From Candolleomyces eurysporus (Eukaryota > Basidiomycota > Agaricomycetes > Agaricales > Psathyrellaceae), in NCBI GenBank assembly GCA_027579435.1, contig JANBPK010000094.1, positions 1 through 21,930 on the forward strand: DNA of 21,930 nucleotides. Reading direction: 5' to 3'. Made by a program: the position numbers and the translations under genes. This document shows positions 9,892 to 19,650 of this stretch, piece after piece. How positions within the stretch are numbered: the stretch's first letter is position 1; each line of letters begins with the position of its first letter. A model generated the notes under the pieces. That model made no database searches. It saw nothing but the letters and a program-made list of their open reading frames with translations, and had not been told where the DNA came from.

Positions 9892-12062
9892 CTACGCCGC
9901 AGACTCTGCCCTACTATATCCCGCCGAGGTTGAAGGCTCTACTCTCGTATCGTTGGTTTCTATCGTTTCTTGTGTAACTTCCGTCACCGCCTCCGATTCA
10001 GTTTTGGTGTAAGCGGTGTTGCTCTCAAACTCCATTCGAGTTAGTTGGGTAAGACCCATTGTCTCCCTACCTAGACCTCCATGGCGCCGCGACATTACAG
10101 AGGTTGGTGTTCCGGCGCCCCCTAGTCGTCGGAGGTTCAGGATGAGGATTGACCCCTGAATAATTGGAGGTGTTCGTCAGGAATTCGATGACATTCGGAG
10201 TGGGAGAGCAGAGAACGTACGGAGTAGGAGTACATCGCGTATAACCATCTTTATTGCCGACCGCAAGTGTTAATCCAAACTCGTAGAAGTATGAAAGGCG
10301 GTGATGGAACTTACGGCCAACATGGTGTGTAGTAGAAACCTCCCATGTATATTGACATAAATGCTGAGAGGCCGAGGATTGCTACAACGATAGTCGTGGT
10401 GAGTTATCCCTGACTACGGAGGACACAAATGCGTACCTGCAAACCTATTCATCCAAAACACCGAATCAGGATCAAGAAAGAATCACCGGTTGGACATTAG
10501 CCCCAGTACAGTTAGGCTAATGACTCACAGAAGGAAAACAAGGGCACCATCTACCACTAAAACGGCGAAGAGCGGGTGTACGAATGTCCAGTTTTTGAGG
10601 AGGTCATATCTGATCTTCCCGTGACCGTCTTTCAGGGAATCACGTAGCTTGAAAAGGGTCATGAAAAAGAATGTTGCTAGGAAGACGAGTTGGGAGGGTA
10701 AGGGGTATGACTTCATGGAGCGAAGAGGTGTCGAGGTGGGACGTACCCGCGAGTCCAATATTTAGGGTCCTAGCAGAGGATACATGGGTACATCGCCTTG
10801 TTTGATGGGAGAAGACGGATGACGAACCAGGATATTGGAAGGAGCCTGATCATTTCAGGCGTTACTGTCTTCGTCCCCAGACAAGGCGCTATGTCGAAGT
10901 GGAAGGGGAGTGGCTCTGGCACGGGTGGGAAGCTTGTTTGAACGTCGGAGAGATAGTAACCCGTCTGTTCTACTGTGAGGGGGAGGGAAAGAGGAAACAC
11001 GAACATCGTACTCACAGCACATAGACCTATCCGTCCCATTCCACCAAGTAAGCCTCCCCCGGACCGACTGACGACGACGAAACGAGCGCGATGGACGTAC
11101 CGAGCGTTAAGAGAAGTAGCGAAACAAGCACTATCGAACCATCACGATAAGCACTCGAGCTGAGAGAAACACTTCACTCACCTTTACGACTCCCAGCATA
11201 TAATGCGTGTATCCGTAGGATACAAATAAGATCCACCACTATGTTGCACACTCCGGTTCCTGCCCTGGCTCCCAAAACGAGTCGAAACGAGTTTAGTTGA
11301 GCGTTCAGCTAGGAAGACGTTGGATGCGATACCGACAAGCTTGATACTTTAGTTATGTCTTGGCAGCTAACGAGAGGAATCGGATTAGGAGGGTGCCCGG
11401 GTAAGATTGAAGGACGGCGTCAACTCACAACTGAATTACCAAGAAAACACGAAGATGAGCAAGCGAGGGATGAGAATGAATTGCTAGAGAGGAGAGCGTG
11501 GATGGCGGCGAACCTTGGCGGAGGGATTAGGTATATTGGAGACTAGGATATTCATAGAGAGGTGAGGTTCCTGCCAAGAGCTCCAAACGTAGGAGTGGTC
11601 GCGCACCAACTAGAATGCATCTATCCAATGGCTCAGTCCAGGCCAATAAAAAACCACGACGGAGACTCACATTAGCAACGCTAACGAGTAGTATCTTGCT
11701 ATTAGATACAAAATCTTCGGTAGCGACCAGCGTGCCCTGGCGATCGAGAAGAAAGAACCGGGGTCAGGTAGGAAACCGCTCATCGGGCCGTACGACGTAC
11801 TTCCAGATATACGCTACCTACGTGAATGTTTCAGTGAGGACTCGGTGCAAGGATACGGTTCATGGACTGACTTCGTCATCGAACTTCTGCAGAATATCGC
11901 ATATCACAAAAGTGATCGCCGCCGCTAGAATGCGAAAATTCGGACGTCAGTCTATGCGTGACCCTGACATTCGAATTCGAAGAAAGCCAGAGTAAACCGC
12001 TTACCAAACGAATAGTTTGTATCTCTCGTAACCTCGAGAGCAGTCTTGAGTAAAGGGTCCAT
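9892..12062 (-). CDS. DUF6533-family multi-pass membrane protein, copy B
   Basis: Exons on the complement: 12005-12062, 11872-11924, 11801-11817, 11671-11736, 11182-11264, 11101-11130, 11016-11026, 10828-10964, 10747-10769, 10529-10676, 10437-10444, 10315-10381, 10221-10248, 9892-10155. At least one short exon between 11265 and 11670 is unresolved. The start MDPLLKTALEV aligns with copy A. The DUF6533 signature follows as FVICDILQKFDDE, YIWKARWSLPK, LYLIARYYSLALL. Later parts include LICILRIHALYAGSRK, a PLPFHFDIAPCLG loop shared with copy A, the hydrophobic FAVLVVDGALVFLL, ILGLSAFMSIYMGG and SILILNLRRLG, then a hydrophilic Thr/Glu-rich tail of about 75 residues. Exon lengths equal those of copy A except three (137/134, 148/151, 264/258), all differing by whole codons. 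The family function is unknown. It lies upstream of NACHT-2 on the same strand, whereas copy A is inverted relative to its NACHT neighbour. Confidence 0.82.
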
Positions 12063-14324
12063 AATGACGGACGCGAGAAAAGAAAGAGAGGTCTGCCTGT
12101 CTGCCCTGCCTCCCTGTCTATCAGTCAGCTAGGCCAGACAGCGATGGGACCGTGGATGACGGCCGGTGGCAAGGAGAAAAAAGAGCTCTTGGTTACAAAC
12201 GCGGCGCTTTATTTATCTGATGTCAAGCTCGTGGTCTGGCGCGGTTCTGGTTACATTTTCACTCGGTGCTGGCTGTCGGATTATGATAGCACATGTCCCG
12301 TCTTGAGTAAAAGTGCCGAAAAGCTGCCGTAAAGGCGGAGGAACTTTGGAGCTTGACCACCTGATGCCCATTCGTGCTGCCAGAACACCGGGACGACGAT
12401 GCCGCCGAGCGAAAGGTTCCGTGGGGGCATGTGGAATTGGGAGGGAGTGCTGGTCGAGGACTGAGTTGTGCCACTGGAAGGTTTGGAGAGAAAATAGCTG
12501 ATCCGAGGGGAAAAGGTACCAGCGCTTTGACACGCAATGTAAAACATCGTACCTACGTCGTATCACTATCACGTCGTACAGCTCTGACATGTCATGTCAT
12601 TAGAAGGCTGGTCCGCATTACCGCTACAAATCACCCTAATCATTACCCTCTCCATCAAAGAAGCTAGTACCGCTTCATTACGCCGGTAGGATTCGAAGCG
12701 CGAAGCCCGCTGGGCGGTGATATTCGTAATGTTTAAATGGTTGGATGTCAAGTAGAGAACAGACAGAATGAGGACGCACAAGCGACTCGAGTTGTTCTGA
12801 GGCCAATGAGAGGGCGCGAAAAGGTACAACTGGTTGTGCTCGTATCGATCCAGGCAGGTCGGGGGAAACGTGAAACAATGCTATTGGTGATCCCGGAGGG
12901 GTGGGAATGCCGGGATGATGGGATCATTCGAGATAAGATGGACAAACAAGAGGTTGCACAACAATGAGAAACATTCCTTCCCAATGCTGAGCTACGAAAG
13001 ACTGGTTTCATTCACATCAGCGAGCCAGTACACAAAGGATAGCGAAATGATCTCAGTCGACGATGCCAGTTAAACTCAGGAACTGATGGACTGGGAGGCT
13101 GACAGAGGCAAATCTTGACTTTTCGACAGTGAATTGGTCAGGACAATTGAACTGGGAGGGATTTACGTACCTTGCATGGGTAGAAGTTCTAATTCATATA
13201 CCTTCTTGGACGAGCTTATGTGATTTTTGCAGATGTAGGGGCGCTGAAAGAGCTCTATCCGCTTGGAGTATATCCTCAAATTGGCAACCTTCTCTGTATC
13301 CTATTTCGTAATCATTGGTTACAAGGTAGAAGGTAGCCCGGGAAAGCAGAGGCACACTTATAACGGCATGATACGGCTTGTCGTTGTCGCCATGTGTGCT
13401 TGGACCACTTCAGAGATAATTGAGAGAGGCCGCAGACCACGTGGAGTGTAGGAGATCATTCTGATAATTTCTGTGAATCTGAGGTTAGAGGGTCGTTTTC
13501 ACTCGTTTTGATAGAGTACTTACGGCTCCTAACAACGGTGAGTGGAAGTAAAATGTATAAGGTGAAATTATCACCGTGTACCTCGGTAAGTTGATCGGTC
13601 AAAACGTGATATTCAAATTCGATGAATTAGTCTTCACTTCCACATGGCGCCATTTGGTCCTCGGCGTGTGGGATTGCGTCTTCCGTTGGCGGTAAGGGCT
13701 TGTAAGGGCCGCATATCTATTTAAAAGTGGCTAGCCGGCGATAGTGCGGTGAACTGAACTATTGATTCAGGCAGATCCGCTCGTCAGCGTCTCCGTGAAT
13801 GGGCTATATGATAAGCGAGCTCACTAAGTCTTCGCACAGAATCGCAGCACTAGTCATGCCTATTCAATCCAACCAGCTCAAAACCAGTGCTGGGCGTGTC
13901 CGAACACTTGGTTCTCGGGGTCGCTGAAGCCGGGCAGAACCTTGGTCGACCTTAGTATGCAATGTCAGTCTTTAGAGAATCTCACGGCAGTTCTCACTGA
14001 ATCCGGCTTCGAGCTTTATACTGCTTGAGACGTGATAGGACGCTGAGTAGAAAATCAGCGTGAGCGAGCTGAGGACCACAGCGGACTCGTCTTTGGGCCT
14101 TTGGCGCCCGTTGTTGCGCAGAAAGCGCAGGAAGGGGAGGGCTCGCCGGCTCGGCGATCAGTGGTGACGTCATGAATATGGCGCCATTGAACGCCATTTT
14201 GTCCTCATACCGTTCATCTCCTCGTTCGCCATGCCAATCTTTGTAATTATAGTTGAGGAATCGTATCCTTCTCTTCCGCGTTCACTTCCTTCTCCTCGCA
14301 CCCAACTGCAGTCTTCCCTCTAAA
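12063..14324. other. Gene-free stretch, about 2.3 kb
   Basis: Only short, mutually overlapping open frames on both strands, none with a recognisable domain or splice pattern. The left end holds the DUF6533-B promoter and the right end that of the F-box-like gene. The 10-bp palindrome ATGGCGCCAT occurs twice (13644-13653 and 14178-14187). No tRNA or transposon signature was found by eye. Confidence 0.45.
14165..14172. promoter_or_regulatory. CRE-like palindrome TGACGTCA
   Basis: A perfect ATF/CREB-type bZIP site, 153 bp upstream of the F-box-like start codon and 6 bp from the palindrome ATGGCGCCAT. Position suits a promoter element; use in this organism is inference. Confidence 0.35.
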
Positions 14325-15329
14325 ATGATCGGTCATTTTCCGCCCGAACTTCTCTCCCATATTGCATGGCATGTTTCCGGTCTCCATTACGACTCGGAAG
14401 GCGACTCGAATCCAATTCTCGCCCTGAGTCTTGTCTCCAAGTACCTCTACCAAGTTGCTTCTCCCTACCTGTTCCATACAGTAAGGGTTTCTGATACGAG
14501 GAAAATTTTCGTATTGGACGAAGCGCTGCAACACCCCTCGAACCACGTCTACGTTCGTCACCTTCACCTCTCACCAACATCCCACCAGCCACAGGGCGTT
14601 TCGAACCACGATATAGTTAGGGCCGTCTCTCGGATCCTTTCACATACCGCTCCCACCCTCCAATCGCTCTCACTCGATTTCTCAAAGTCCACACCAGAAA
14701 GTACACCCGTATTCTCTCGCCTATTTCGAACAAGCTTTCCACAGCTCGAGTTCCTCTCGTTGAGCGGATTTTACCCGAACCCTCCAGGCTCAGTACCGTC
14801 CCGATTCCCTAAAGTTAGACGACTACACCTCCACGGTAACCGCAACCCCCACGGTTTATTGCAACTAGGATGCGTGTCGAACACGTTCCCAGTGCTTACC
14901 CATCTAAAAATATCCGGCCTTAGTATGGCCGTGTCGTTTGCTCTGGAGCTGGAAGAGACGTTAGGGGTGGCGCCGATTTCGAGTTCTCGAGACTCGGCGC
15001 GGAACGGTGATTCGTTCTTGGGAGTGAGGGACGATGAAGAGCCGGTACGACAGTTACCGGAATCGCTCACCCACCTCGACATTCTTCCAGCTCCTTCCGT
15101 TAGCGTTCCAGCCATATCAAGCAATGCGAATGTGACGGCGTCGTTGAAGGATGCTGCGATGATGGAGAGGTTACGGTCGATTGCGGAGTCTCTTTCTCAC
15201 GGAGGAGAAGATAAGAGCGGAGAAGGAAGACTTTGGTTTAGGCTTTTGGATCGGGATGTTGTTGGAGAAGTCGAGAGAGGATTGAGTCTGAGGAAGGAAT
15301 GGGAGGAATGGGTTGGCAGAGAGCGGTGA
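14325..15329 (+). CDS. F-box-like domain protein with LRR-like middle
   Basis: A single open frame of 334 residues from ATG 14325 (context TAAAATG). An upstream start in the same frame at 14253 would add 24 residues that do not resemble the family. The N-terminus MIGHFPPELLSHIAWHV, followed by LALSLVSKYLYQVASPYLF, is the F-box-like pattern common in agaricomycetes (LP.ELL..I...L......LSLVSK.....A...LF). The middle (about residues 80-210) has irregular leucine-rich strands such as LQSLSLDF, LEFLSLSGF, VRRLHLHGN and LTHLKISGL. The C-terminus is charged. By family knowledge such proteins may bind Skp1 as SCF ubiquitin-ligase substrate receptors. The F-box is weak and the substrate is unknown. 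No introns are apparent. Confidence 0.78.
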   Translation: MIGHFPPELLSHIAWHVSGLHYDSEGDSNPILALSLVSKYLYQVASPYLFHTVRVSDTRKIFVLDEALQHPSNHVYVRHLHLSPTSHQPQGVSNHDIVRAVSRILSHTAPTLQSLSLDFSKSTPESTPVFSRLFRTSFPQLEFLSLSGFYPNPPGSVPSRFPKVRRLHLHGNRNPHGLLQLGCVSNTFPVLTHLKISGLSMAVSFALELEETLGVAPISSSRDSARNGDSFLGVRDDEEPVRQLPESLTHLDILPAPSVSVPAISSNANVTASLKDAAMMERLRSIAESLSHGGEDKSGEGRLWFRLLDRDVVGEVERGLSLRKEWEEWVGRER

Positions 15330-16464
15330 GGTAAATTGTTTCAAGTCTCGCAGGGTGGAACGCACATACGGCGTTTTGCGGGATGCATGGATTTCGAAGA
15401 AAATCGTCAACTGTTAACTTACCTCCCTTCCAACTACCCTTTTACGTCGCACTTCGGAAGACGGTTTACCCCAGATTTCGCACTTTGGTTGGGAGGAGGA
15501 TTAGCGAGCATGCCGTGGGTGTGGACCTGCCATCGGATCTCGCGACCAACTATTGACGTCGGGCGACTGTGTTGGACAGCGTGTAGCTATCTAGAACTAC
15601 CGGGCTTGCTTATCCGTAGGGTGATCTTTATTTTCTTAGTACCAGTGCACCCTCCCCATCATGAGACGTTGTGAACTCAGGGCATGTACGTTTGAAATTG
15701 ATGATGGTACATACACCTCATCGTGTCTGGAGGGTGCTGTTTTAAAATGTCNAAAACTAAGAGAGAGACAGGCCTACCTAGAGTTGATGATCACTCGGGC
15801 ATTCACAACGCGTACGAGAACATGTAAGAGAGCGCTTGAAAGTATTGCATAGCTCTCAGCCGTGAGTAGATGGGACCTCTTTGTCCAGCTTTGGCGGTGC
15901 CCGACCGCCCCGAATAGTCCGAACACACACTGCGTCGGCGGTTAGTGTTGCCCCTCGGGCTCGTTTGCTTGTCGTGTCTACGTCGAGGTACCTACGAGCA
16001 TTTAAATATCGGATCTCAAGTCCCGATGATGCGCACCCAACGCTGACGCCACCATCAACCGGGCTATCACCCCCGGCCAGGTTTCGGGTTTCATGTCCCC
16101 CTTGATCGCCCAAGTCATGATGAGCGCTAAGGGTCCAAAGGAGGTAAAGCTTCAGCATGTCTCGGGCCTCTAAACAATGAGCATGCGACATTTTCTTCCA
16201 GCGGTTTACGTTGGCACGGTATTGGGGTATATGACTGGGGAGCTGAACGAAGTCCAGTATGTCAGATGTCTGGTCAGCTTCCGTCGAATCCCGAATGTAT
16301 CTACACTTGACCACGCAAGTCTTGACATGCGTTTGATCAGAATGCGTAGAGTGACAGCCTTGTCTTAGAATGGAGAGAAGATCAGCGCCCAGGTGAATCC
16401 GGAAGCTTTTTTCGGGAGCCAACACGATGGCTATCCCAGGTTGACACTGTCCTGTGTCGCAAGG
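15330..16464. other. Gene-poor intergenic region with one N
   Basis: No gene supported. A 189-codon open frame at 15856-16425 (-) lies upstream of the secreted-protein gene; it has no domain, no hydrophobic pattern and odd composition, so I treat it as chance. An N lies at 15752 next to an A-run. Confidence 0.45.
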
Positions 16465-16471
16465 TATAAAA
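16465..16471 (+). promoter_or_regulatory. TATA box of the 364-aa secreted-protein gene
   Basis: TATAAAA lies 109 bp upstream of the start codon, followed by a C/T-rich stretch (about 16505-16560) of the kind seen near fungal transcription starts. Confidence 0.6.
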
Positions 16472-16573
16472 GACGCACCGAGTTCGATGATGTGTCCTCA
16501 GAGAGCCGGTCTCTTCCCTCGTATCCCACCACCCCATCTCCACAAAACCTACAGCTGGTCTTAGGTGTTGACA

Positions 16574-17864
16574 ATGAAGTTCTCCTTCGGCTTGATCACC
16601 ACTCTTGTTTCTGTCGCTCTCTGTGGAATCGTCCACGCTGCTCCAGCGCCTCTCTGTGATGGTACCAATGGCCTTTGCGCAGGCGTCGCTGCTCGGGATG
16701 TTGCTGACCCTGTGATGCTTGACGGTAAGTTGAGCCTTGTGTCTTTCTGTCGCAATTAACTGATTTTGAGTACCACAGACCTCGTCACTCGTGCGAAGAA
16801 ATCTTCCGGTGTCAACAACGCAGCAACCTCCAAGAGGATCCTCGCTGTTCAGAAGGCACAGGGCCAGGGCCCTCAAAAAGCACGGGTCAAGAAGGCAGCC
16901 AACGCAGCGATCCAACAAGGGGCTAAAGCTAGCGTCGAGAACAAAGTTCAAGCTTTCCGTAGCCAGGCCAAGAAGGGCGTCGCCACTGGCCGCCAGATCA
17001 ACGCTCAAGCCGACAAGATTCGTGGCCAGGAGAAGAGTCGCGTCCTTGGTCAGGCGCGGGTAGATCGCAAAGCTGCAAAAACGCAAGAGTGGGCCGCGAA
17101 GAAGAACACTCCTCAGCAAAAGGCTGCCACACGGAATGCTGCTGCTGCTAGGAGGCAAGATCGAAAGACAAACAAACTTCCGTCTCCTGCAAACCAGGCC
17201 AAGCTGGCCAAGAATGTGAAGCCGACGAAGCAAGAGAAGAATAATGTCAAGAACCGCTTCCAGGCTGCTCGTCAGAAGTTTGGACAGACTCAGGGTATGC
17301 CTGCACGAGGACAAACCGTCAATGTTGGTTCGAGTACGTCCATCTTTACTTCTGCCTCTCTTCCCGTTTGCTGACGTCCTGTGCGTTTTCTTCGCCTTGC
17401 AGATGCCGCCAGTGGTCGCGCTGTCCGACAGGGCGTCTTCAACAGCTACCTTCACAAGAAGACCCCCATCGGGCATAATGCTGCAAACCGACAGGTGGGT
17501 AACCCGAGCTGCATTACAGTGGTTGAAGCTGACCAGCGGCTTTCCGCCGCCTCCTTCTTTTATGCAGCCCAAACCGTTCATGAACAGCCGATACTCTGCG
17601 TCTCACGGCGACGCCAATCTTCGAGGCACCCGACCCCTCCCTCGAAATGCCAAGAAGGTCCAGGAGTACCCCGTCATCAACAACAGTCCTAATGGCTGGA
17701 CCGGCAACGGAAAAGTTGGTGCTCTCCGCGCTGTCACTTACAAGCAGGGTGGACAGAGGCGTGCGGCGGTCATCGGACACGATACCAGCCGCGGTGGAGA
17801 TGCCAACGACCACTATGTTGCGACGAGGGAAGTTGAGTCGTTCGATATGGAAGACTTTGAGTGA
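16574..17864 (+). CDS. Secreted basic protein with small C-terminal domain of unknown family
   Basis: Four exons: 16574-16724, 16779-17333, 17403-17494, 17568-17864. Introns are 54, 69 and 73 nt, all GT..AG and frame-consistent; the product is 364 aa. Residues 1-22 form a signal peptide (MKFSFGLITTLVSVALCG..., cut near VHA/AP). A short propeptide follows, with Kex2-type Lys-Arg at 69-70. Residues about 56-235 are extremely basic and rich in Ala, Lys, Gln and Arg, probably helical. Residues about 290-364 look like a compact domain: NNSPNGWTGNGKVG, RAVTY at 320-324, VIGHDTSRG at 334-342, then NDHY at 346-349, and an acidic end. The conserved-looking H337/D338, R341 and N346-D347-H348 could be a catalytic or binding cluster. 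I do not recognise the family. Export signal, basic linker and small C-terminal domain resemble polymorphic-toxin or effector architecture, but toxicity is not shown. A TATA box lies upstream. Confidence 0.82.
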
Positions 17865-18477
17865 AGCTTCGAGCTTTCTTCGAGATAGAGTAGATAAATA
17901 CCTGTGTGATAGAGCTTTGGTCGTTCAATTTCATTGACTTTGGGGTACTTTAGTTGTTCGTGATGGGTTAGGGCTCGGCCTTTGCCGACCAGAGATTTGC
18001 CTTCACTCGACTTCTCGTTCTTTGTTTCGAGCGTCACAGCTGGTGGAGCAGCTGCGAGAGTCAGTCGAGAGTGCCGTGAAATTTATTGAGAAACGGTCTA
18101 CTTGATCGCTTATAAACCCAGATCTTGTAGCGACTACTATGCTCGTATACGCATATACGTTGACCACACCCATTCTGCAAGTTGCTCGACACTATCGATG
18201 CCTACGTGTTCGTGCTAGTTACCGTGACCGACAAATTCTGCACACTAGTAGTCTCCCGTAATCAGACTAACGAGCTTATGTCTTTTAGCACACCCGGGGT
18301 CAATGCTACGTCGACATTTAGCAATTTATCCCTACATACCTCCAGGCACCTCGAATGATGTCTGTTCATCCTGGCAAATCATGCGTACAGCTTTCAGATT
18401 TATGAATTGTCTTGTCACTCATACTGACTGTATGTGACGGTCATGACAAAGGTCTTTTGCGGATTGTACATCTGCAG
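17865..18477. other. 3' flank of the secreted-protein gene and spacer
   Basis: About 600 bp without a supportable gene. The first 200 bases are likely 3' UTR. Upstream exons of an alpha-kinase gene would be expected before 18478, but none is recognisable. Confidence 0.4.
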
Positions 18478-18780
18478 ATGCCAAGCACCAAGGTCGAGAA
18501 GTTCTCTGGCACCCTCGAAGCTGGCAACCACAAGCCATTGATTGGGATGACTTGTGACGCTCTAGCTCATTTCAGCGCCTTTGACTCCAACTTGAGGCTT
18601 GTTCTTGTTGATATCCAGGGCATTATCTCAACTGCTATTTGTTCTCAAGATGGAGGATGTGGAAGCAAAAAACGTCGAGTCCTCACCACTATTCAAGCCG
18701 GGCATGTAGCAGATGTCGCTACGCAGCCTATCGTTCTTCTAGTTGCCAAAAGCAAGATTGGGAAGCGCGGATTGAGATGA
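18478..18780 (+). pseudogene. Alpha-kinase (MHCK/EF2K-type) fragment
   Basis: Directly after a CTGCAG acceptor-like site the frame reads TKVEKFSGTLEAGN, then ALAHFSAFDSNLRLVLVDIQG. This matches the fungal alpha-kinase pattern V.KFSGT....AF.HF.......LV..D.QG around the nucleotide-binding and metal-binding core. After DIQG the expected LFDP..HT and GDHG..GI..F...H.C blocks (zinc and catalytic part) are absent in all three forward frames up to the stop at 18780. No N-terminal lobe is visible upstream. I infer a truncated relic rather than a working kinase. A gene with undetected long introns is the alternative. Confidence 0.5.
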
Positions 18781-19084
18781 ATGCCTGGAAGTTGGAGTGA
18801 TTCATGCTGGTAAGCCAGCACACATATTCGAATTGACTTTCATGCCTATATGCCCCCAGGCGGCCGAAGAGATCATCGTTCACTTTCTCCCTTTCTCCGA
18901 CACCAGGCCCATCAGGAAACCGACAAAAGACTTTCGCTCTTTCCGAGTCTTTTCCGCTTTTTTGGTTCATTACCTTTGCCAAATTTGGCTTCGCTCTTTG
19001 TTCAAAATAGCATCAACTTTTCAACTTTTGAATTTTCTGCTTGAGGACGTGTGAGGGCGCTTGAAAGAGTACTAAGAGAATGTT

Positions 19085-19471
19085 ACGTTTACTGATGGCC
19101 AGATCCTCGCCTATTTCATGCATTTCGTGAATCACGACCTCTCGCTAGGGCTCCTAGATTCTCACAGCGCGTCGTTGCTCAGTTCAAGAAAAGATCATTT
19201 AACCAGCACCAGTCGCCGCGGAGACCTTGCCGGTGTCAAGAATGCCAAAGCTTACGCGGACGAAGGTTTGCTCTGGCTCGATAATTCTAAAGTCCCTGGA
19301 CAGTTGGAAGCCTTCCAACTGGAACGGTTTGGTGGCTACAACTTGGACCAGTTGGTTATACACATCAAGCTTGGCTCAAAGTGTCTTGGTATGGCTGTGA
19401 CGGTGGAGGGTACCCTATCGTTCCGGGACAGGATGGTTCGTAGGAGAGCGGTGATATTGATAGTTGAATGA
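19085..19471 (+). CDS. Unrecognised ORF, possibly one exon of a split or decayed gene
   Basis: The open frame runs from about VTFTDGQILAYFMHF (first ATG 19118) to a stop at 19471. It has protein-like composition: HFVNHDLSLGLL, DLAGVKNAKAYADEGLLWLD, and RFGGYNLDQLVIHIKLG. The part after GMAVTVEG degenerates to RRRAV, suggesting an exon end near the GGTACCC donor-like site at about 19409. A second frame (about 19499-19650, SELNEYQAVLNSTTKS...) after an AAACAG acceptor-like site may belong to it. No family recognised. It might be a remnant. Confidence 0.3.
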   Translation, partial: TFTDGQILAYFMHFVNHDLSLGLLDSHSASLLSSRKDHLTSTSRRGDLAGVKNAKAYADEGLLWLDNSKVPGQLEAFQLERFGGYNLDQLVIHIKLGSKCLGMAVTVEGTLSFRDRMVRRRAVILIVE

Positions 19472-19650
19472 AGCGCCGGCTTGGAGCATTTAATTTCAAA
19501 CAGTCTGAGCTCAATGAGTATCAAGCCGTGCTTAATTCAACGACGAAGTCCGTTCTCCTGAATGTGGAAGCTTCGTTAGGCAACGAGGTCGTGCGTTTCG
19601 TGGTCCTGTCACAAGCCCAAACTCGGACGATAGATGGTTCTAACGAATAG

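Noticed and set aside
12660..12720. Possible tRNA T-arm around ATTCGAA at about 12688
   Set aside because: The flanking bases do not pair as a T-stem on either strand and no acceptor or anticodon arm can be drawn.
15856..16425. 189-codon minus-strand open frame upstream of the secreted-protein gene
   Set aside because: No domain, no hydrophobic pattern, no splice or promoter support; lies in intergenic sequence.
16382..17581. 399-codon minus-strand open frame
   Set aside because: It is antisense to the secreted-protein gene, whose signal peptide, splice sites and TATA box are coherent. The antisense product has low-complexity Leu/Ser composition typical of shadow frames.
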